From Homarus americanus (lineage: Eukaryota; Arthropoda; Malacostraca; Decapoda; Nephropidae): a DNA stretch of 64,000 bases. Below, piece after piece: positions 11,342-22,055 of the stretch (the first letter of the stretch is position 1; each line of letters starts with the position of its first letter). The stretch lies in assembly GCF_018991925.1 (NCBI RefSeq), contig NW_024722158.1, positions 3,084,283 through 3,148,282 on the forward strand. The letters run 5' to 3'. The position numbers and the translations under genes are program-made. The notes beneath the pieces are model-generated. The model had not been told where the DNA came from. It made no database searches and saw nothing but the letters and a program-made list of their open reading frames with translations.

Positions 11342-11381
<40 letters not shown>
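11236..11381. repeat. GGTGATGGTGGGG minisatellite and (TC)n
   Basis: About eight imperfect G-rich units with many GGG runs (quadruplex-capable) end in a TC run (11344-11381), which forms the polypyrimidine part of the splice-acceptor-like site at 11387. Confidence 0.88.
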
Positions 11382-11383
<2 letters not shown>

Positions 11384-11387
11384 ACAG

Positions 11388-11582
11388 ACCCAGTGCACCA
11401 TAGTGTTTTTGCTGAAGGAATACGACCATAATTGTGGAGGAGAAATCTCTTGTTTTGTTAAGCACCAGCTGACGTCACGGAGAGTTCCCCACCCACCAGG
11501 CAGTAAGGGCGATTATGTAGTTAGTACAATCTACAGCCTCGTTGAAGATAATGTCCCCCCACACACGAGCTCATACCACTGA
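11388..11582 (+). other. Candidate terminal exon after a strong 3' splice site
   Basis: A (TC)18 tract followed by CCCACAG ends at 11387. From 11388 one frame stays open for 64 codons to a TGA at 11580-11582. The reading begins TQCTIVFLLKEYDHNCGG and ends YSLVEDNVPPHTSSYH, with mixed composition, two closely spaced cysteines and no low-complexity bias, unlike most frames here. No family is recognised, no upstream exon was found, and the first polyadenylation-like AATAAA lies about 340 bp downstream. Chance is a real alternative: CT microsatellites ending in CAG make accidental acceptors. Confidence 0.22.
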
Positions 11583-11668
11583 ATGACCTGACCTTGATAT
11601 TATATTCTACGTCAACAACAACAAGTTTAAATGAAAAATGGCGACCAGCAAAACATACATACATACAC

Positions 11669-11672
<4 letters not shown>

Positions 11673-11707
<35 letters not shown>

Positions 11708-11869
11708 GACAATTATACTTCCCGTCAAAACTATAAGACTTCACTCAGCTCAAGAGAGTAAAATGATGGTAGCAACAAGAGATGACGTCACGATACACCT
11801 TCACACAATCATATTTCAACTTTGTGGACAACTGGAGGAGAAAGTTTGGCGATATTGAAACTTTGGATA

Positions 11870-11896
<27 letters not shown>
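11673..11896. repeat. (AC)n and (GA)n microsatellites with a CRE between
   Basis: AC run 11673-11704 and GA run 11870-11896. A perfect TGACGTCA lies between them at 11783-11790. Confidence 0.9.
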
Positions 11897-11900
<4 letters not shown>

Positions 11901-11958
11901 GTTACGGTGGTTATTCTTTGGGTAGAATAAATCGGGGTGTCTAATATTCAAGTGATCC
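11897..11958 (-). mobile_element. Foldback family, single diverged arm
   Basis: Begins TAACGTTACGG and continues through a diverged inner box to GGGGTGTCTAATATTCAAGT, matching the complete right arm of the copy at 62525-62722 in order and spacing. No core and no opposite arm are present; a (GA)n run abuts it. Confidence 0.6.
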
Positions 11959-12189
11959 ATATTACTATAAATATGTACGTATGTATTATATAAATGAATG
12001 AATGTATGTAAATATGTATAGTATAAACCCTAGATTAACTTGATCACATTTCCTGGATTATGTAAACCACAGATTTACCTTTTTCCCCACATTTTAATTA
12101 GCATCACCTGCCGGCACCTTTTTCCCCGTTACAAACAATTTTTCCCCTCGACTCCAACTCTCACTTTATGACCACAACGCACACTACTG

Positions 12190-12258
<69 letters not shown>

Positions 12259-12282
12259 AATGCAGATAGATAGATAGATAGA
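12190..12282. repeat. (AT)n-(GA)n compound microsatellite and short (GATA)n
   Basis: AT 12190-12204, GA 12205-12256, and four GATA units near 12266-12282. Confidence 0.93.
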
Positions 12283-12364
12283 CATTCTCTATAACTAAAG
12301 ACACATCAGTAATACCACCACCCACTCCACTCAAACTAAATCTATTCCAACATTTTTAAGGTGT

Positions 12365-12550
12365 GATGGAAAGAGAGAGGGTGAGAGGGGAGGTTAGGTG
12401 AGAGGGAGAAGGGGAAAGAGGGAGGGAAGAGCGACGGGGAAGAGAAGAGGAAGAAACAGAGGGGATAGGGGTAAGGAGAGGGAGGGGGGGATGGAGGAGA
12501 GAAAGGGAAGAGAGGAGGAGAGTGGAATGAGGAGGGAGGGGTAGGGGCAG
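12365..12550. repeat. Polypurine G/A tract
   Basis: Almost pure G/A with GGGA, GAGA and GGAA words. Confidence 0.8.
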
Positions 12551-12678
12551 GTGAGGAATGTCCTTTGGGAGTCGAAAACTACCTTACTTTTTCACAAAGT
12601 TTGCTTATTGTAATGCAAAATACGCACCAGCCTCATTACGAACATAAAAAAGTGTATATACCTTCAGGAGATTAACTA

Positions 12679-12680
<2 letters not shown>

Positions 12681-12727
<47 letters not shown>
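12681..12727. repeat. (GT)n microsatellite
   Basis: Uninterrupted GT run of about 23 units, 19 bp before a foldback copy. Confidence 0.95.
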
Positions 12728-12728
<1 letters not shown>

Positions 12729-12745
12729 CTATGATAAACACCTTG

Positions 12746-12876
12746 AATCACCTGAAGACTCTCCACCCCAGCTTACTTGACCTGAAGTTTAACCACCCTA
12801 ACACTATTGGGGGGAATAGGTTAGCGTCAGGACAGGTTAATCTCTAGGTGAAACACGTTAGGGTGGAGATTCTTCT
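12746..12876. mobile_element. Foldback element, compact copy
   Basis: Left arm ATCACCTGAAGACTCTCCAC, inner box CAGCTTACTTGACCTGAAGT, then ACCACCCTAACACT. The second half reads TTAGCGTCAGGACAGGTTAA and TCTAGGTGAAACACGTTAGG, the diverged reverse complement. The core is only about 20 bp. Confidence 0.65.
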
Positions 12877-13020
12877 GTCACAAGTGGTATACATCATCTT
12901 CAACTCCTACAACATTAAATTGTGTTGTTTCGTGGCGGCCACAACAAAACACACAACATAAACATTTGTATTTTCAAAGGGTAAACATCTCAACCGTGTG
13001 ACCTCGTAAGTAAACATGGC

Positions 13021-13510
13021 TCCCCCACCCCTTCCTTCTGGTCCTACCCCCCCCGTCCCCCTCCCTCCTATCCCTACCCCCTCCTTCCTTATCACTCCTA
13101 TCCCTCCCTTCTATCCCTATCTCCCCCCACCTATCTCTACCTCCTCCCCCCGTCTTGTAAACATAACCAATCCCCGGGGCGGAAATTAGAGTCAAGATTT
13201 AGTGAGGGTGAGTAGCTAGTCCGGGTAGTCCAGCAGCCAACCTTCACGACGACCCACCCTCCACCCACACACACATACAACCACGCCAACAAAACACTAA
13301 AAAGGGTGAAAACAAACACGGTGACAGCATCAATACGACCTCCGCAAACATACAAATACACACAACCATGGCGACAGCATCAAGACCCTCCCCCACACAC
13401 ACACACACACACACGACAACCACGGCAGCGACAGGAAAGACCCCCACCTACCAACCACGGCGATACTAAAAAAACTGGGTAAAAAAAACAAACACGACAA
13501 CCACAGCCAC
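13021..13510. repeat. C/T-rich tract and degenerate ACAACCACGGCGACAG repeat
   Basis: 13021-13150 is C/T-rich. From about 13258 to 13510 the words ACAACCACGGCGACAGCATC and AAACAAACACG recur three to four times at roughly 70-80 bp spacing, with an AC run inside. Decayed tandem repeat. Confidence 0.6.
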
Positions 13511-13755
13511 CTTATTCTTTTTAACTGGTGTGCCATCCCCTCCACCCACCCATCTTGCCTATCAGATGAATGGTGTGTGTGTGTGTGCTGCTGTTGTATC
13601 GATCTACCCAACTCAAGAGTGACGGGGAGGGTGGGGGGGAGGTGAAGGGGGAACATCGCCCACCTCACCTCCAGCGTTTCCTTAACTATAACCTCATCTA
13701 TATATGCTGGTACACTACCCCCCCTCAGTATGCAACAGTCCTTCCCACCACCACC

Positions 13756-13996
13756 ACGTATTCTCTTCTTCTCTCTCACCGCCTTTTCCTCTTCCACTCC
13801 TACCACATCCCCCTCTCTCCCCACAGTCTCCCCCTCCTCCCGCCTCCTCCTCCTCTCTCCCACCGTCTCCTCCTCCCCTCTCTCTCTCACGCCTCCTCCT
13901 CTCTCCCACCGTCCTCCTCTCTCCTCCTCTCTCTCCACGCCCCCTCTCTCACCCTCCCCTCTCTCTCACGCCCCCCCTCCTCCTCTCTCCCCTACC
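13756..13996. repeat. Polypyrimidine CTCC tract
   Basis: TCTCTCxxCGCCTCCTCCTC-type units give overlapping Ser/Pro/Leu frames on one strand and Arg/Glu/Gly frames on the other. Confidence 0.85.
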
Positions 13997-14191
13997 ACCT
14001 CTTCTTCCGTCACCATCTAAATTCAATGCAAGAGACACGCACATATATACATTCTTTACCCATATTACCTCCCAGTGCCTCTTCCTCCCGTTCAGTACCA
14101 TCCTAAACGCTATGAGTCTATTATCATTGGACGGGAGGCGGGAAAAAACTATGGCTGTGTATGAGTGTTTCTGCCTTCACCTGGACACGTT

Positions 14192-14192
<1 letters not shown>

Positions 14193-14242
<50 letters not shown>
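14193..14242. repeat. (GA)n microsatellite
   Basis: About 25 GA units. Confidence 0.95.
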
Positions 14243-14246
<4 letters not shown>

Positions 14247-14468
14247 CAAAGCTTCCTCTGTCTCATCACAACAAACTTTAAAAATACCTTTACACGGTCT
14301 GCTTTGGTTTGGTTAGGTCAGGTCAGGTCAATGATGAACTTGCTTTATTACACCTGGGTAAATAATCAACAACATAAAGAAACAGCTTATGTATTAAATT
14401 TGTTCCTATGCTTTTTTGCCCCACACTATCCCTCACCTCTCTCTCTGCAACCTAGACAGCGGAGAGGT

Positions 14469-14476
14469 TATAAATA
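14469..14476 (+). promoter_or_regulatory. TATA-box-like element in unique sequence
   Basis: TATAAATA flanked by GC-richer sequence (GGAGAGG before, CAACCCCGGCGAG after). This is the arrangement expected of a TATA promoter, which would place a start near 14500. No coding frame follows, so it remains a motif match. Confidence 0.2.
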
Positions 14477-14725
14477 CAACCCCGGCGAGTACACGAGCGA
14501 TTTAAATCTCCTTTACAACTCGTGATACACAACACAACACCCCCAGGCAAGCATGGACCAGCAACAAAGACGTCATCAGGTCAGACACAACCATAATCAC
14601 TTCCTATGTTTAAAGAAGACAATTTATTCCAGGCTAATCCTCCTCCCCTCCCAAACTCTCTTTACTTCAACGCTCTCCCGTCGCTTTATTTGACTCTTCT
14701 CGGCCGTACTTTTAACACTTTTGGG

Positions 14726-14935
14726 GTGGGGAAGGGGGTGAGGGGTGGGGGTGAAGGAAGGGGTGAAGGGAAGGGTGAGGGGGAAGGGGGTGAGGAAGGG
14801 GTGAAGGGAAGAGGTGTGGGGGTGAGGGGTAGAGAAGAGTGGGGACGTGAAGGGAAGGAGGAAGGGGGATTGGGAGTAGGGGAGGAAGGGAAGGGGGTGG
14901 AGAGTGAAGAAGGAAGGGGGAGGTGGGGAAGGATA
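14726..14935. repeat. G-rich purine minisatellite
   Basis: GGGTGAAGGAAGGGGTGAAG-type units of varying length. The open frames in both strands are its reflection. Confidence 0.85.
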
Positions 14936-15299
14936 GGAGTGAGGTGTGTTTTTTTTCCCTACGTGTAATGAGAGCAGCAATAGGTAAGCTCTGTCTGGTT
15001 TGTCCTCACAGCTAATTGTCTTCGCTTTTAACGTCGCCTGTGTCTTCCCCGGGGCCTCCTGGGTGAGGTACCTCGTGCGGGACTTTTGCCAGAAACAGTG
15101 GCTTATAGAGAGACTTAGATGTTGTTTACATGATGACACTGGCCTAAATAACTCAGGTGTAGGAGGTGACGCTTAAAGAGGTGTAGCAGGAATATTTTTA
15201 GGTGTAAACACTTTAAAGAACAAACAATATTCATTATTTTAGGTGTAAACACATTAAATATATATACAGTATATCAGAACATTTTAAGTGTAGATTCCA

Positions 15300-15480
15300 T
15301 TGTAGACTAAACTTAACCTCATTTTCAACACTTAAAAAAGTATAAAGTTTACACAATGGGACCAAATTGGTATACTGTATACACACAATTATCCAAGTTA
15401 GGTATACTAAATAAACCCAATTTTAGTCTACACACAATTATCAAAGTAAATTAGGTATACTCAATAGAACCAGTTTACCA
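15300..15480. repeat. Degenerate ~56-60 bp tandem duplication
   Basis: The words TTAGGTATACT, ACACACAATTATC and AAACCCAATTTTAGTCTACA recur two to three times between about 15340 and 15475. Upstream, the word TTAGGTGTAAACAC repeats at 15199 and 15238. Confidence 0.55.
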
Positions 15481-15594
15481 TTATAGAAGAAGACTTTGGT
15501 ATACAGACAGGTTTACCAAGGGCCCGAGATATCCTCAAACTTAGTCTTAATAATGGTAAAAATTGTCCAATACAATTTTGTGGGAGCGTAGTGG

Positions 15595-15769
15595 TGGCAA
15601 TGGTGGTAGTGGTGGCAATGGTGGTAGTGCTGGTGGTGGTGGTGGTGGTGGTAGTAGTAGTAGTGGTGGTGGTGGTGGTGGCAGCTATCTGGGATCCTTC
15701 TTATCGACACAGCTTCCCTCGCCTTCATGAACCGACCCACCCACCCCTCCCTCCCTGCAGCCCACACCT

Positions 15770-15822
<53 letters not shown>
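15595..15822. repeat. (TGG/TAG)n tract and (TC)n microsatellite
   Basis: GGTGGTAGTGGTGGC-type trinucleotides (15595-15680), then unique sequence, then TC 15772-15822. Confidence 0.92.
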
Positions 15823-15825
<3 letters not shown>

Positions 15826-15845
15826 CACAACTCTACGTGGGTTAT

Positions 15846-15976
15846 ATTAGATTAGGTTAGGTTAGCGTTAGGGGGCTAATCTTCAGGTGAATTAAGTTAG
15901 GGGGCTAATCTTCAGGTGAAATAAGTTAGGGGGCTAATCTTCAGGTGAAATAAGTTAGGGGGCTAAACTTCCCATC
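15846..15976 (-). mobile_element. Foldback family, tandem array of right-arm units (29 bp)
   Basis: A short TTAGG stretch (15850-15866) is followed by three full units and one partial unit of GTTAGGGGGCTAATCTTC plus AGGTGAAATAA. The period is 29 bp and the copies are almost identical, so this is recent local amplification of the sub-repeat that builds the foldback arm. Confidence 0.75.
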
Positions 15977-16051
15977 CACAAACGATCTTAGGAATCTTTT
16001 GTGTTTATGGGAGAGATAAGGGGGAGAACCCGCAAGACGAGAGATGAAGGC

Positions 16052-16052
<1 letters not shown>

Positions 16053-16090
<38 letters not shown>

Positions 16091-16107
16091 TGTGTGTGTG
16101 TGTGTGT
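16053..16107. repeat. (GT)n microsatellite
   Basis: GT run with one TATG interruption. Confidence 0.95.
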
Positions 16108-16270
16108 GAGAAGGAATCCTGACCGTGTATGATGCAAGTATTTTTTCTCACAAAGACAAGCAAAACAAGAGACTCATTCTCCCTTGTTCAGCCGACGTGT
16201 TCACTAATTACCCAACTCACACCTTACCACATACAGGTATTGTGTCCGTGTGTGTGTAGGTCAACTATGT

Positions 16271-16368
16271 TTACCTGAAGAATAAGCACCCTAACACTAA
16301 CCTAATTCCCCAGGTAACGTTAGGGAGTTTAATCTTCATGTGAAATAAGCTGAGGTGTCTCATCCTTA
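16271..16368. mobile_element. Foldback element, compact near-palindromic copy
   Basis: Left: TTACCTGAAGAATAAGCACC then CTAACACTAACCTAATT. Right: CCCAGGTAACGTTAGGGAGT then TTAATCTTCATGTGAAATAA. The right half's reverse complement matches the left over about 30 bp with few mismatches, so the single strand can fold into a hairpin with a loop of under 15 nt. The distal right arm (AGCTGAGGTGTCTCATCC) is present, while its left partner is missing. Confidence 0.7.
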
Positions 16369-16747
16369 ACAGAAAGTGATCAGGATTTATCTATTTACTC
16401 ATCCCTCCACTAATCCAATCATCCACCTAATCAACCTTCCAGCCATCCAATCGCTAAGACACACACACACATTTACTCAACGAACCATCCAATCTTTTCC
16501 ATCCACCCACACAAGTCTCTCTCTCTCACAGCAACCAAACAAACCACCCATCCATCCCGTAATTCCCACCACCCAACAAACCACTTGCCGCCCCGCCGCC
16601 GCCGCCCACCCAACCACCACAAAACAAAGCGGTAGTTAGTCACGGACACCTAACTATCCCGCCGCCACTGACTCACACACACACACTTCCCTTCATGACA
16701 ATCAACATACGACCACGCTTACTCATTCTCACACAATGACACATGCT

Positions 16748-16750
<3 letters not shown>

Positions 16751-16799
<49 letters not shown>

Positions 16800-16900
16800 T
16801 CTGACACATATTGCCTAAAAGAAGCACAAAAGTATAAAAATAGCATATAAATAGCACAAAGGCATAGAAGTAGCACAAAAGTAGTAATATATAAAAGTAG
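16751..16900. repeat. (GT)n microsatellite and short AGCACAAAAGTA repeat
   Basis: GT 16751-16794, then about four degenerate units of ATAGCACAAAxGTA (16825-16900). Confidence 0.8.
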
Positions 16901-17028
16901 GGTGGCGCGGTATAGGCTTGTGGTCCCCGGAGCCACAACCACAATGAGGGACTGATAATTGGAAGCCTCGGTGGAAGCCTCGATTGGATTCCAGACCCGC
17001 AAAGTGTTCGATATTTTTACCCTTAGCC

Positions 17029-17550
17029 CAGCTGTGATGTGTCGTGTGGAAACCTCTCTGGAAGCCTCTAGGTATCCCCCCAGTTGTGATGTGTCGTGTG
17101 GAAACCTCTCTGGAAGCCTCTAGGTATCCCCCCAGTTGTGATGTGTCGTGTGGAAACCTCTCTGGAAGCCTCTAGGTATCCCCCCAGTTGTGATGTGTCG
17201 TGTGGAAACATCTCTGGAGCCTCTAGGTATCCCCCCAGTTGTGATGTGTCGTGTGGAAACATCTCTGGAGCCTCTTATGCATCCCCTTGGCTGGGATGTA
17301 TCCGGAAGCCTCAAGCTATTTATCCTTAATTGTGTTGTGTATTCCGGAAGACTTTATATCTTTAAGTTCATAACATCTCCTGGAAACCCCAACTAACTTT
17401 CCCATATGTAACCCCTAAGTTTAAAAACATCTCCTGGAAACCTCAAAAGACGCATCAGATGTCCTCAATAAAACAAACCTCCCGGAAACACCTCAAATAA
17501 CCCATCATCTCGTCCACTAAGCAACCCCCATAGCTCCCGGAAACATCTAT
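17029..17550. repeat. 52 bp minisatellite grading into decayed units
   Basis: The word GTCGTGTGGAAAC occurs at 17041, 17093, 17145, 17197 and 17248. That gives three exact 52 bp steps and one of 51 bp after a single-base loss. Beyond 17290 increasingly diverged units continue, recognisable by CTCCTGGAAACCxC and TCCCGGAAACA at about 17370, 17435, 17480 and 17538. The array therefore has a homogenised end and a degenerate end. Confidence 0.85.
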
Positions 17551-17944
17551 GCACGAATTTTTTGGAATCACGGCGTGTTCAGTGAAGCCCCACACCCCAC
17601 CCTCACCCACCCTCCACACCCCAACCCACCACTCCACACCCTCCCTCCCAACCCACGACCCATCACACACTCATTCTCACCACTCCACCCCTCCACCGTG
17701 ACACAACATCTTCTGGGAACCTCCTCAGAAGCTACTAGGAGTTTCTCACACACACACAGATTCAATAAGCGAGTCATTGGGTTTGATAATGCCTTCTGGT
17801 ACACTGTTGTTGTTGTTGAGAGAGTGAGAGTTATTTAGTAAACAGCTTAAGTAGTTTTAAATAGCTGGTGTGGTTGATTTGTGGTCGACTGTTGATTTCT
17901 ATTTCCATGTTGATTATTTTTTTTATTTTTTTATGAGTTGAAGG

Positions 17945-17951
17945 TGTGTGC

Positions 17952-17989
<38 letters not shown>

Positions 17990-18291
17990 TAGGTCTCTCC
18001 CTCGCGTGTGTTTGTTTTTGTATAAGTATGTGTGTAAGTGTGTAAACTCTAAACCAAATTACAGTGGACAAGGCAAGCAAGGCAAGCAAGCACTGAACCA
18101 GCCTTAGGAATGATCTTGACAGACCCCAGAACACCTACCTACATCCCACCCCCCCTCCCTCCCCCCTTCAACTTCAAACCCTCCATACTAATCCCATAGT
18201 CATCGTACTCAAGGGTTAAGTTATCGTACTCAAGGGAATAACTTTAACTATATACTACAAAAATAAATCAAACTCGCCCTCCTAAGGTAAG

Positions 18292-18337
<46 letters not shown>

Positions 18338-18663
18338 AGTCAGTGAGAGTATGTGCGGTGTGGTGTGCGTGCGTGACCACCATATGTGTGAGGGTTAGCG
18401 TGCGTGAGTGAGACTATATATATAGATCTGCGCCCGTGTGAGTGAATGAGAGAGAGTACGTGTGTGTGTGTGTGTGTGTAAGAATTAGCATACGCGTGAG
18501 TGAGTGAGAGTATGCGTGGATTAGGGAGGGAGGGAGCAAGGAAGGTACGTGTGGGTGTGTAGGGAGGGAGGGTGTGCGCGTGGGGAGTACAGTAGTATGA
18601 AATCGATTTAGATAAGGTCACACACACACACACACACACGGCTGAGGAAGTTCATTTCGCGAC

Positions 18664-18718
<55 letters not shown>
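17945..18718. repeat. Group of GT, GA and AC microsatellites
   Basis: GT 17945-17989, GA 18295-18335, short GT near 18460-18480, AC 18618-18640 and GT 18665-18718. Between them (18336-18600) GTGAGTGAG-like words recur without a clear period; 17990-18290 is otherwise unremarkable. Confidence 0.88.
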
Positions 18719-18719
<1 letters not shown>

Positions 18720-18865
18720 CCAACTGACAATTAAATGAGGACAGATTGAGTCAGTCTACGTCAGATCTTGATTCGTCGACTGTCAGATCAGGCGAGGTTG
18801 ATCTAAAGTGTTTTCCTGAAGGCCGATTAATTTAAACCCGGTCGAGTTGGCTATTCCAGCACCTG

Positions 18866-18950
18866 ACAGGTTTAATACATGAGAGGTTTAACATATACCG
18901 GTATGACAGGTTTAAGATATATGACAAGTTTAACATATGACAGGTCAAGT
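18866..18950. repeat. Short tandem repeat, ~20 bp unit
   Basis: Four to five diverged copies of GACAGGTTTAACATATA. Confidence 0.7.
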
Positions 18951-19019
18951 GTAGGTCAATGTCTAGTTAGATGAATCCGGGTCTCAGAACAGGTCATCAT
19001 GTCAGTCCAGGTTAATGTG

Positions 19020-19135
19020 TGGGTTAGGTTAGGTTAGGTTAGGTTGTGGTTAGGTTATGATTAGGTTTGGTTGTGGTTAGGTTATGTTAGGTTAGAGTAC
19101 ACTTAATTAGATTACCTTAGACCAGGTGAGGTTAT
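19020..19135. repeat. Interstitial TTAGG telomere-type repeat block
   Basis: Four exact GGTTA units, then diverged units (GGTTGTGGTTAGGTTATG). No foldback arm is recognisable beside it. Confidence 0.7.
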
Positions 19136-19486
19136 AAATCAACCAGACCCGTCCATCACCAAGCACCTGAGAAGAAAAACACACACCAAGGCGTCTGACA
19201 GTGATGGAAACAGGTCCATCAAGTTCATTATCTTGATAAGTAGCGAGTGTGTGTCTGTGTCAGTGCATGTGAGTGTATCTATGTGCGTAAGTGTGACTGT
19301 GTAGCTACATTCCTCGCCTCCCTCCAGCTTTTGAAACCCGCCATGTGTGAAACTGATACATCCACTGACAGCCCACACCTACAGAAGACACCTCACCTCT
19401 TCCTTATCTACAGAAAACATAACTCACCACAACACAACGTAAGCTTTGATCTATATTCAATACCATCTTATATACAGAACTTAACG

Positions 19487-19606
19487 GATCACCTGAACAT
19501 TACGCACCCCAACATATTTCATGTGACTAAAAATACACCAGATAGGTTCACCCAGATAGGTCCACCCAGATAGGTTCCAATGTCCCCAGATAAGGTTCCA
19601 ATATCT
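19487..19606 (+). mobile_element. Foldback arm fragment plus 17 bp tandem repeat
   Basis: ATCACCTGAACATTACGCAC and CCAACATATTTCATGTGAC match the left arm. About 15 bp further, GATAGGTTCACCCA repeats four times at 17 bp spacing, the last copies diverged. Confidence 0.5.
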
Positions 19607-20342
19607 CCTGGGATACGATAAACACATTGGACTCCCAGAGGATAAGCGACCAATGTTATGTTTCCTAATGTAAACACGAACCTGATCTTCCCAGGGGGAA
19701 TGACGTAACGTATCATCCATTCCCCAGGGCTCGAGGGAATGTAATGTTGCCTAGGCTAAGAGATGGGCATGAGATAACTACCTAATGTTAAAGATCTACC
19801 CTGGGTACTCACTATGCCCCCCCCCCCTCTTCAAGTTACTGGTTGGCGATGTTATTGTTTACATGTGAATGAGGCAACGCATTAGTATAGCCCAAGTGAT
19901 GTTTAATATGCATTATGTCAACACCACAACAACAGCGCCATCATGCCTGTGGGTACCGTTATCAACCTGTGCTACGGTTTACACAACAAGTCTTACCGGC
20001 ACTACTACCTCGTTAACTGCTACTGAGTTGAGGGAGTCATCTACTACGGTACTTCAACTTGCTTCAAAGTCTTCATCTTCAAGACAAGCTAAGGACCCCT
20101 CCCCCCATGCTTTTAGAGTACCCCTCTTCCCTTCTATCCCTCTGGAGGATCCCCCTTCCCCCCTCACCCCATCCCCCTGAAGTAATTGGTATTGTAATAT
20201 TTAATGGGATGAACAACCAATTTTTTTTTCTAGTCGAGAAAGACCAAGGTTGTGTTCCCCTGTGATGGATGGGTACGGTAGTTCCCATGGGGAGGGGGGA
20301 GTGGTTCCCCAGGGTATGTGAGCACAGCATCAAAGCGCTAGG

Positions 20343-20507
20343 CCATCGTCCTCAAAAGGGGTTAGACCATCATCCTCTAGAGTTAATCCATCATCCTCAA
20401 GATTAAAACCGTAGTCAAGTTAAACTATCGTCCTCAAAAGAGTAAAACCACCATCCTCAAAAGATTTAAACCATCATCCTCAAGTTAAACCACCGTCTTC
20501 AGAGGGT
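20343..20507. repeat. Tandem repeat, ~25-30 bp unit
   Basis: Six to seven diverged copies of CATCCTCAAAAGxxTTAAACCA. Confidence 0.75.
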
Positions 20508-20647
20508 TAACCAGAGCCTGAGACTCACACAAGAGACTCCTGATGTGTTGTAAGACTGCCCAGAGTCCCAACTGACCGGGATGGTGGCGCCTCTACCCCC
20601 CAGCCAGAGAGAGTACTGTGTGGTGGTAAAGATGATCCTAGTGTTGC

Positions 20648-20786
20648 AACCTAACCTGACCTGGCCTGACCTGACCTAACCTTACCTAACCCAACCTAAC
20701 TTACTCCTACTCACACTTTAACCTTACCAAACCTAACCAACCCAAATCCACCTTAACCCAACCCTAACCTAACCTACATTTAGTTA
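20648..20786. repeat. Interstitial CCTAA telomere-type block
   Basis: CCTAACCTGACC units, increasingly diverged towards the right. No arm recognised on either side. Confidence 0.65.
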
Positions 20787-20925
20787 GGATCCTGTGAGTG
20801 TCTTCCTTCAGTACTGTTCCTAATTAACAACAAAACACACAACCTCACTGTCCCCTCGACTCGTCCCCTCCCAACACGTTCTCCATATTAAACTACGAGC
20901 TGTCACAGGTGAATGAGGTGTGTGT

Positions 20926-20926
<1 letters not shown>

Positions 20927-21011
<85 letters not shown>

Positions 21012-21190
21012 TAACGGTTTATTGAAAAAGTTCTGCAGCCCGAAGGCTGAAAATATACATTGGACATAAATGACTTATTACATACATTGGTGGTTTAACA
21101 AAAGCCTTCATTAGAGAAAGGTAAAGGAACATACAGTGAACATACAGATTAATGTAGGATTGTACGTGTTGAACAGCAAACACGTAGTGT
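20927..21190 (-). mobile_element. Possible LINE 3' end with (ATT)n tail
   Basis: Read on the minus strand, unique sequence containing CAGCCTTCGGGCTGCAGAAC is followed by TTTTTCAATAAACCGTTAA and then a pure (ATT) run of about 28 units (21011-20927). A polyadenylation-type AATAAA directly before a short-motif microsatellite tail is the usual look of several non-LTR retrotransposon 3' ends (known of the class). No coding part could be recognised upstream, so the assignment is inference. Confidence 0.35.
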
Positions 21191-21314
21191 AGTAACTCCT
21201 CCCTCCTCAGATGGTGTTTATGAGGGACCTGACGTGGTGTAGTAATTCCCTCACAGATGGTGTTATGGGGGACCTCACGTGGTGTAATTACCTCACAGAT
21301 GGTGTTATGAGGGT

Positions 21315-21372
<58 letters not shown>
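21190..21372. repeat. ~50 bp tandem triplication running into (GT)n
   Basis: Three units containing CTCACAGATGGTGTTATG and GACCTxACGTGGTGTA (21190-21316), then GT 21317-21372. Confidence 0.8.
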
Positions 21373-21375
<3 letters not shown>

Positions 21376-21597
21376 AAGGAATGGTCGATCGAATAGGAAA
21401 GTGCAGCAGGAAATAGATAGGTGGAGATTGATATAATACAAGCAGATGGAATGATCACTCGAGAAATAGAAGGAAACAGCGGAGGAGGTGGAGGAAGAAG
21501 TTACAACAGGAAGGAAGGAGAGAGGGAAGACACATACTGTATAGATCAGTATCGAGCGTGTGAAATAGCTGCCGTCGCTCGAGCAGGAAACAGATGG

Positions 21598-21672
21598 TAA
21601 CTAAACAACAAACACATCACCACCAACAACTTCAACAACAACTCCAACAATCACACCAACAACAACATCATG
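21598..21672. repeat. CAA-rich low-complexity tract
   Basis: CAACAACAxC words give a Gln/His-rich open frame (QQLQQQLQQSHQQQHH). A polyglutamine exon cannot be excluded, but no splice context or longer frame supports one. Confidence 0.6.
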
Positions 21673-22015
21673 GCAAAATAAACGTGGCTACCAACCCAAT
21701 TTCACTCGAACATAATGGTGAAGCTGAGAAGAATGTCACGGTGAGATATCTTTTAGAACTGAACTACTGTACCACCGCAGGGAGGCACAGTCAGTGGGTA
21801 GGTGATTGAGTGCAAAAAATCAATAAGGGGATGGGGAAGGGAGAGGAGAGTGGAGTTGGAATGGAAAGGGGAGGGGAGGGGCGGGGGGAAAGGGGGGAGG
21901 GGAGGAGAGACCAACACGTTATCACTGCACAGTATTTAATGATCCTGATAACATTTTATAACGTACTAAAATATACATAAAAATTATGGAGAATTGGCCC
22001 TTAAAAATATGACCA

Positions 22016-22017
<2 letters not shown>

Positions 22018-22051
<34 letters not shown>
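22018..22051. repeat. (GA)n microsatellite
   Basis: About 17 GA units. Just before it (21835-21908) is a G/A-rich tract; after it (22052-22555) I see only unique sequence. Confidence 0.93.

Positions 22052-22055
<4 letters not shown>

Noticed and set aside
17029..17396. Several 64-82 codon frames rich in Cys, Gly and Ser on both strands
   Set aside because: All are readings of the 52 bp minisatellite.
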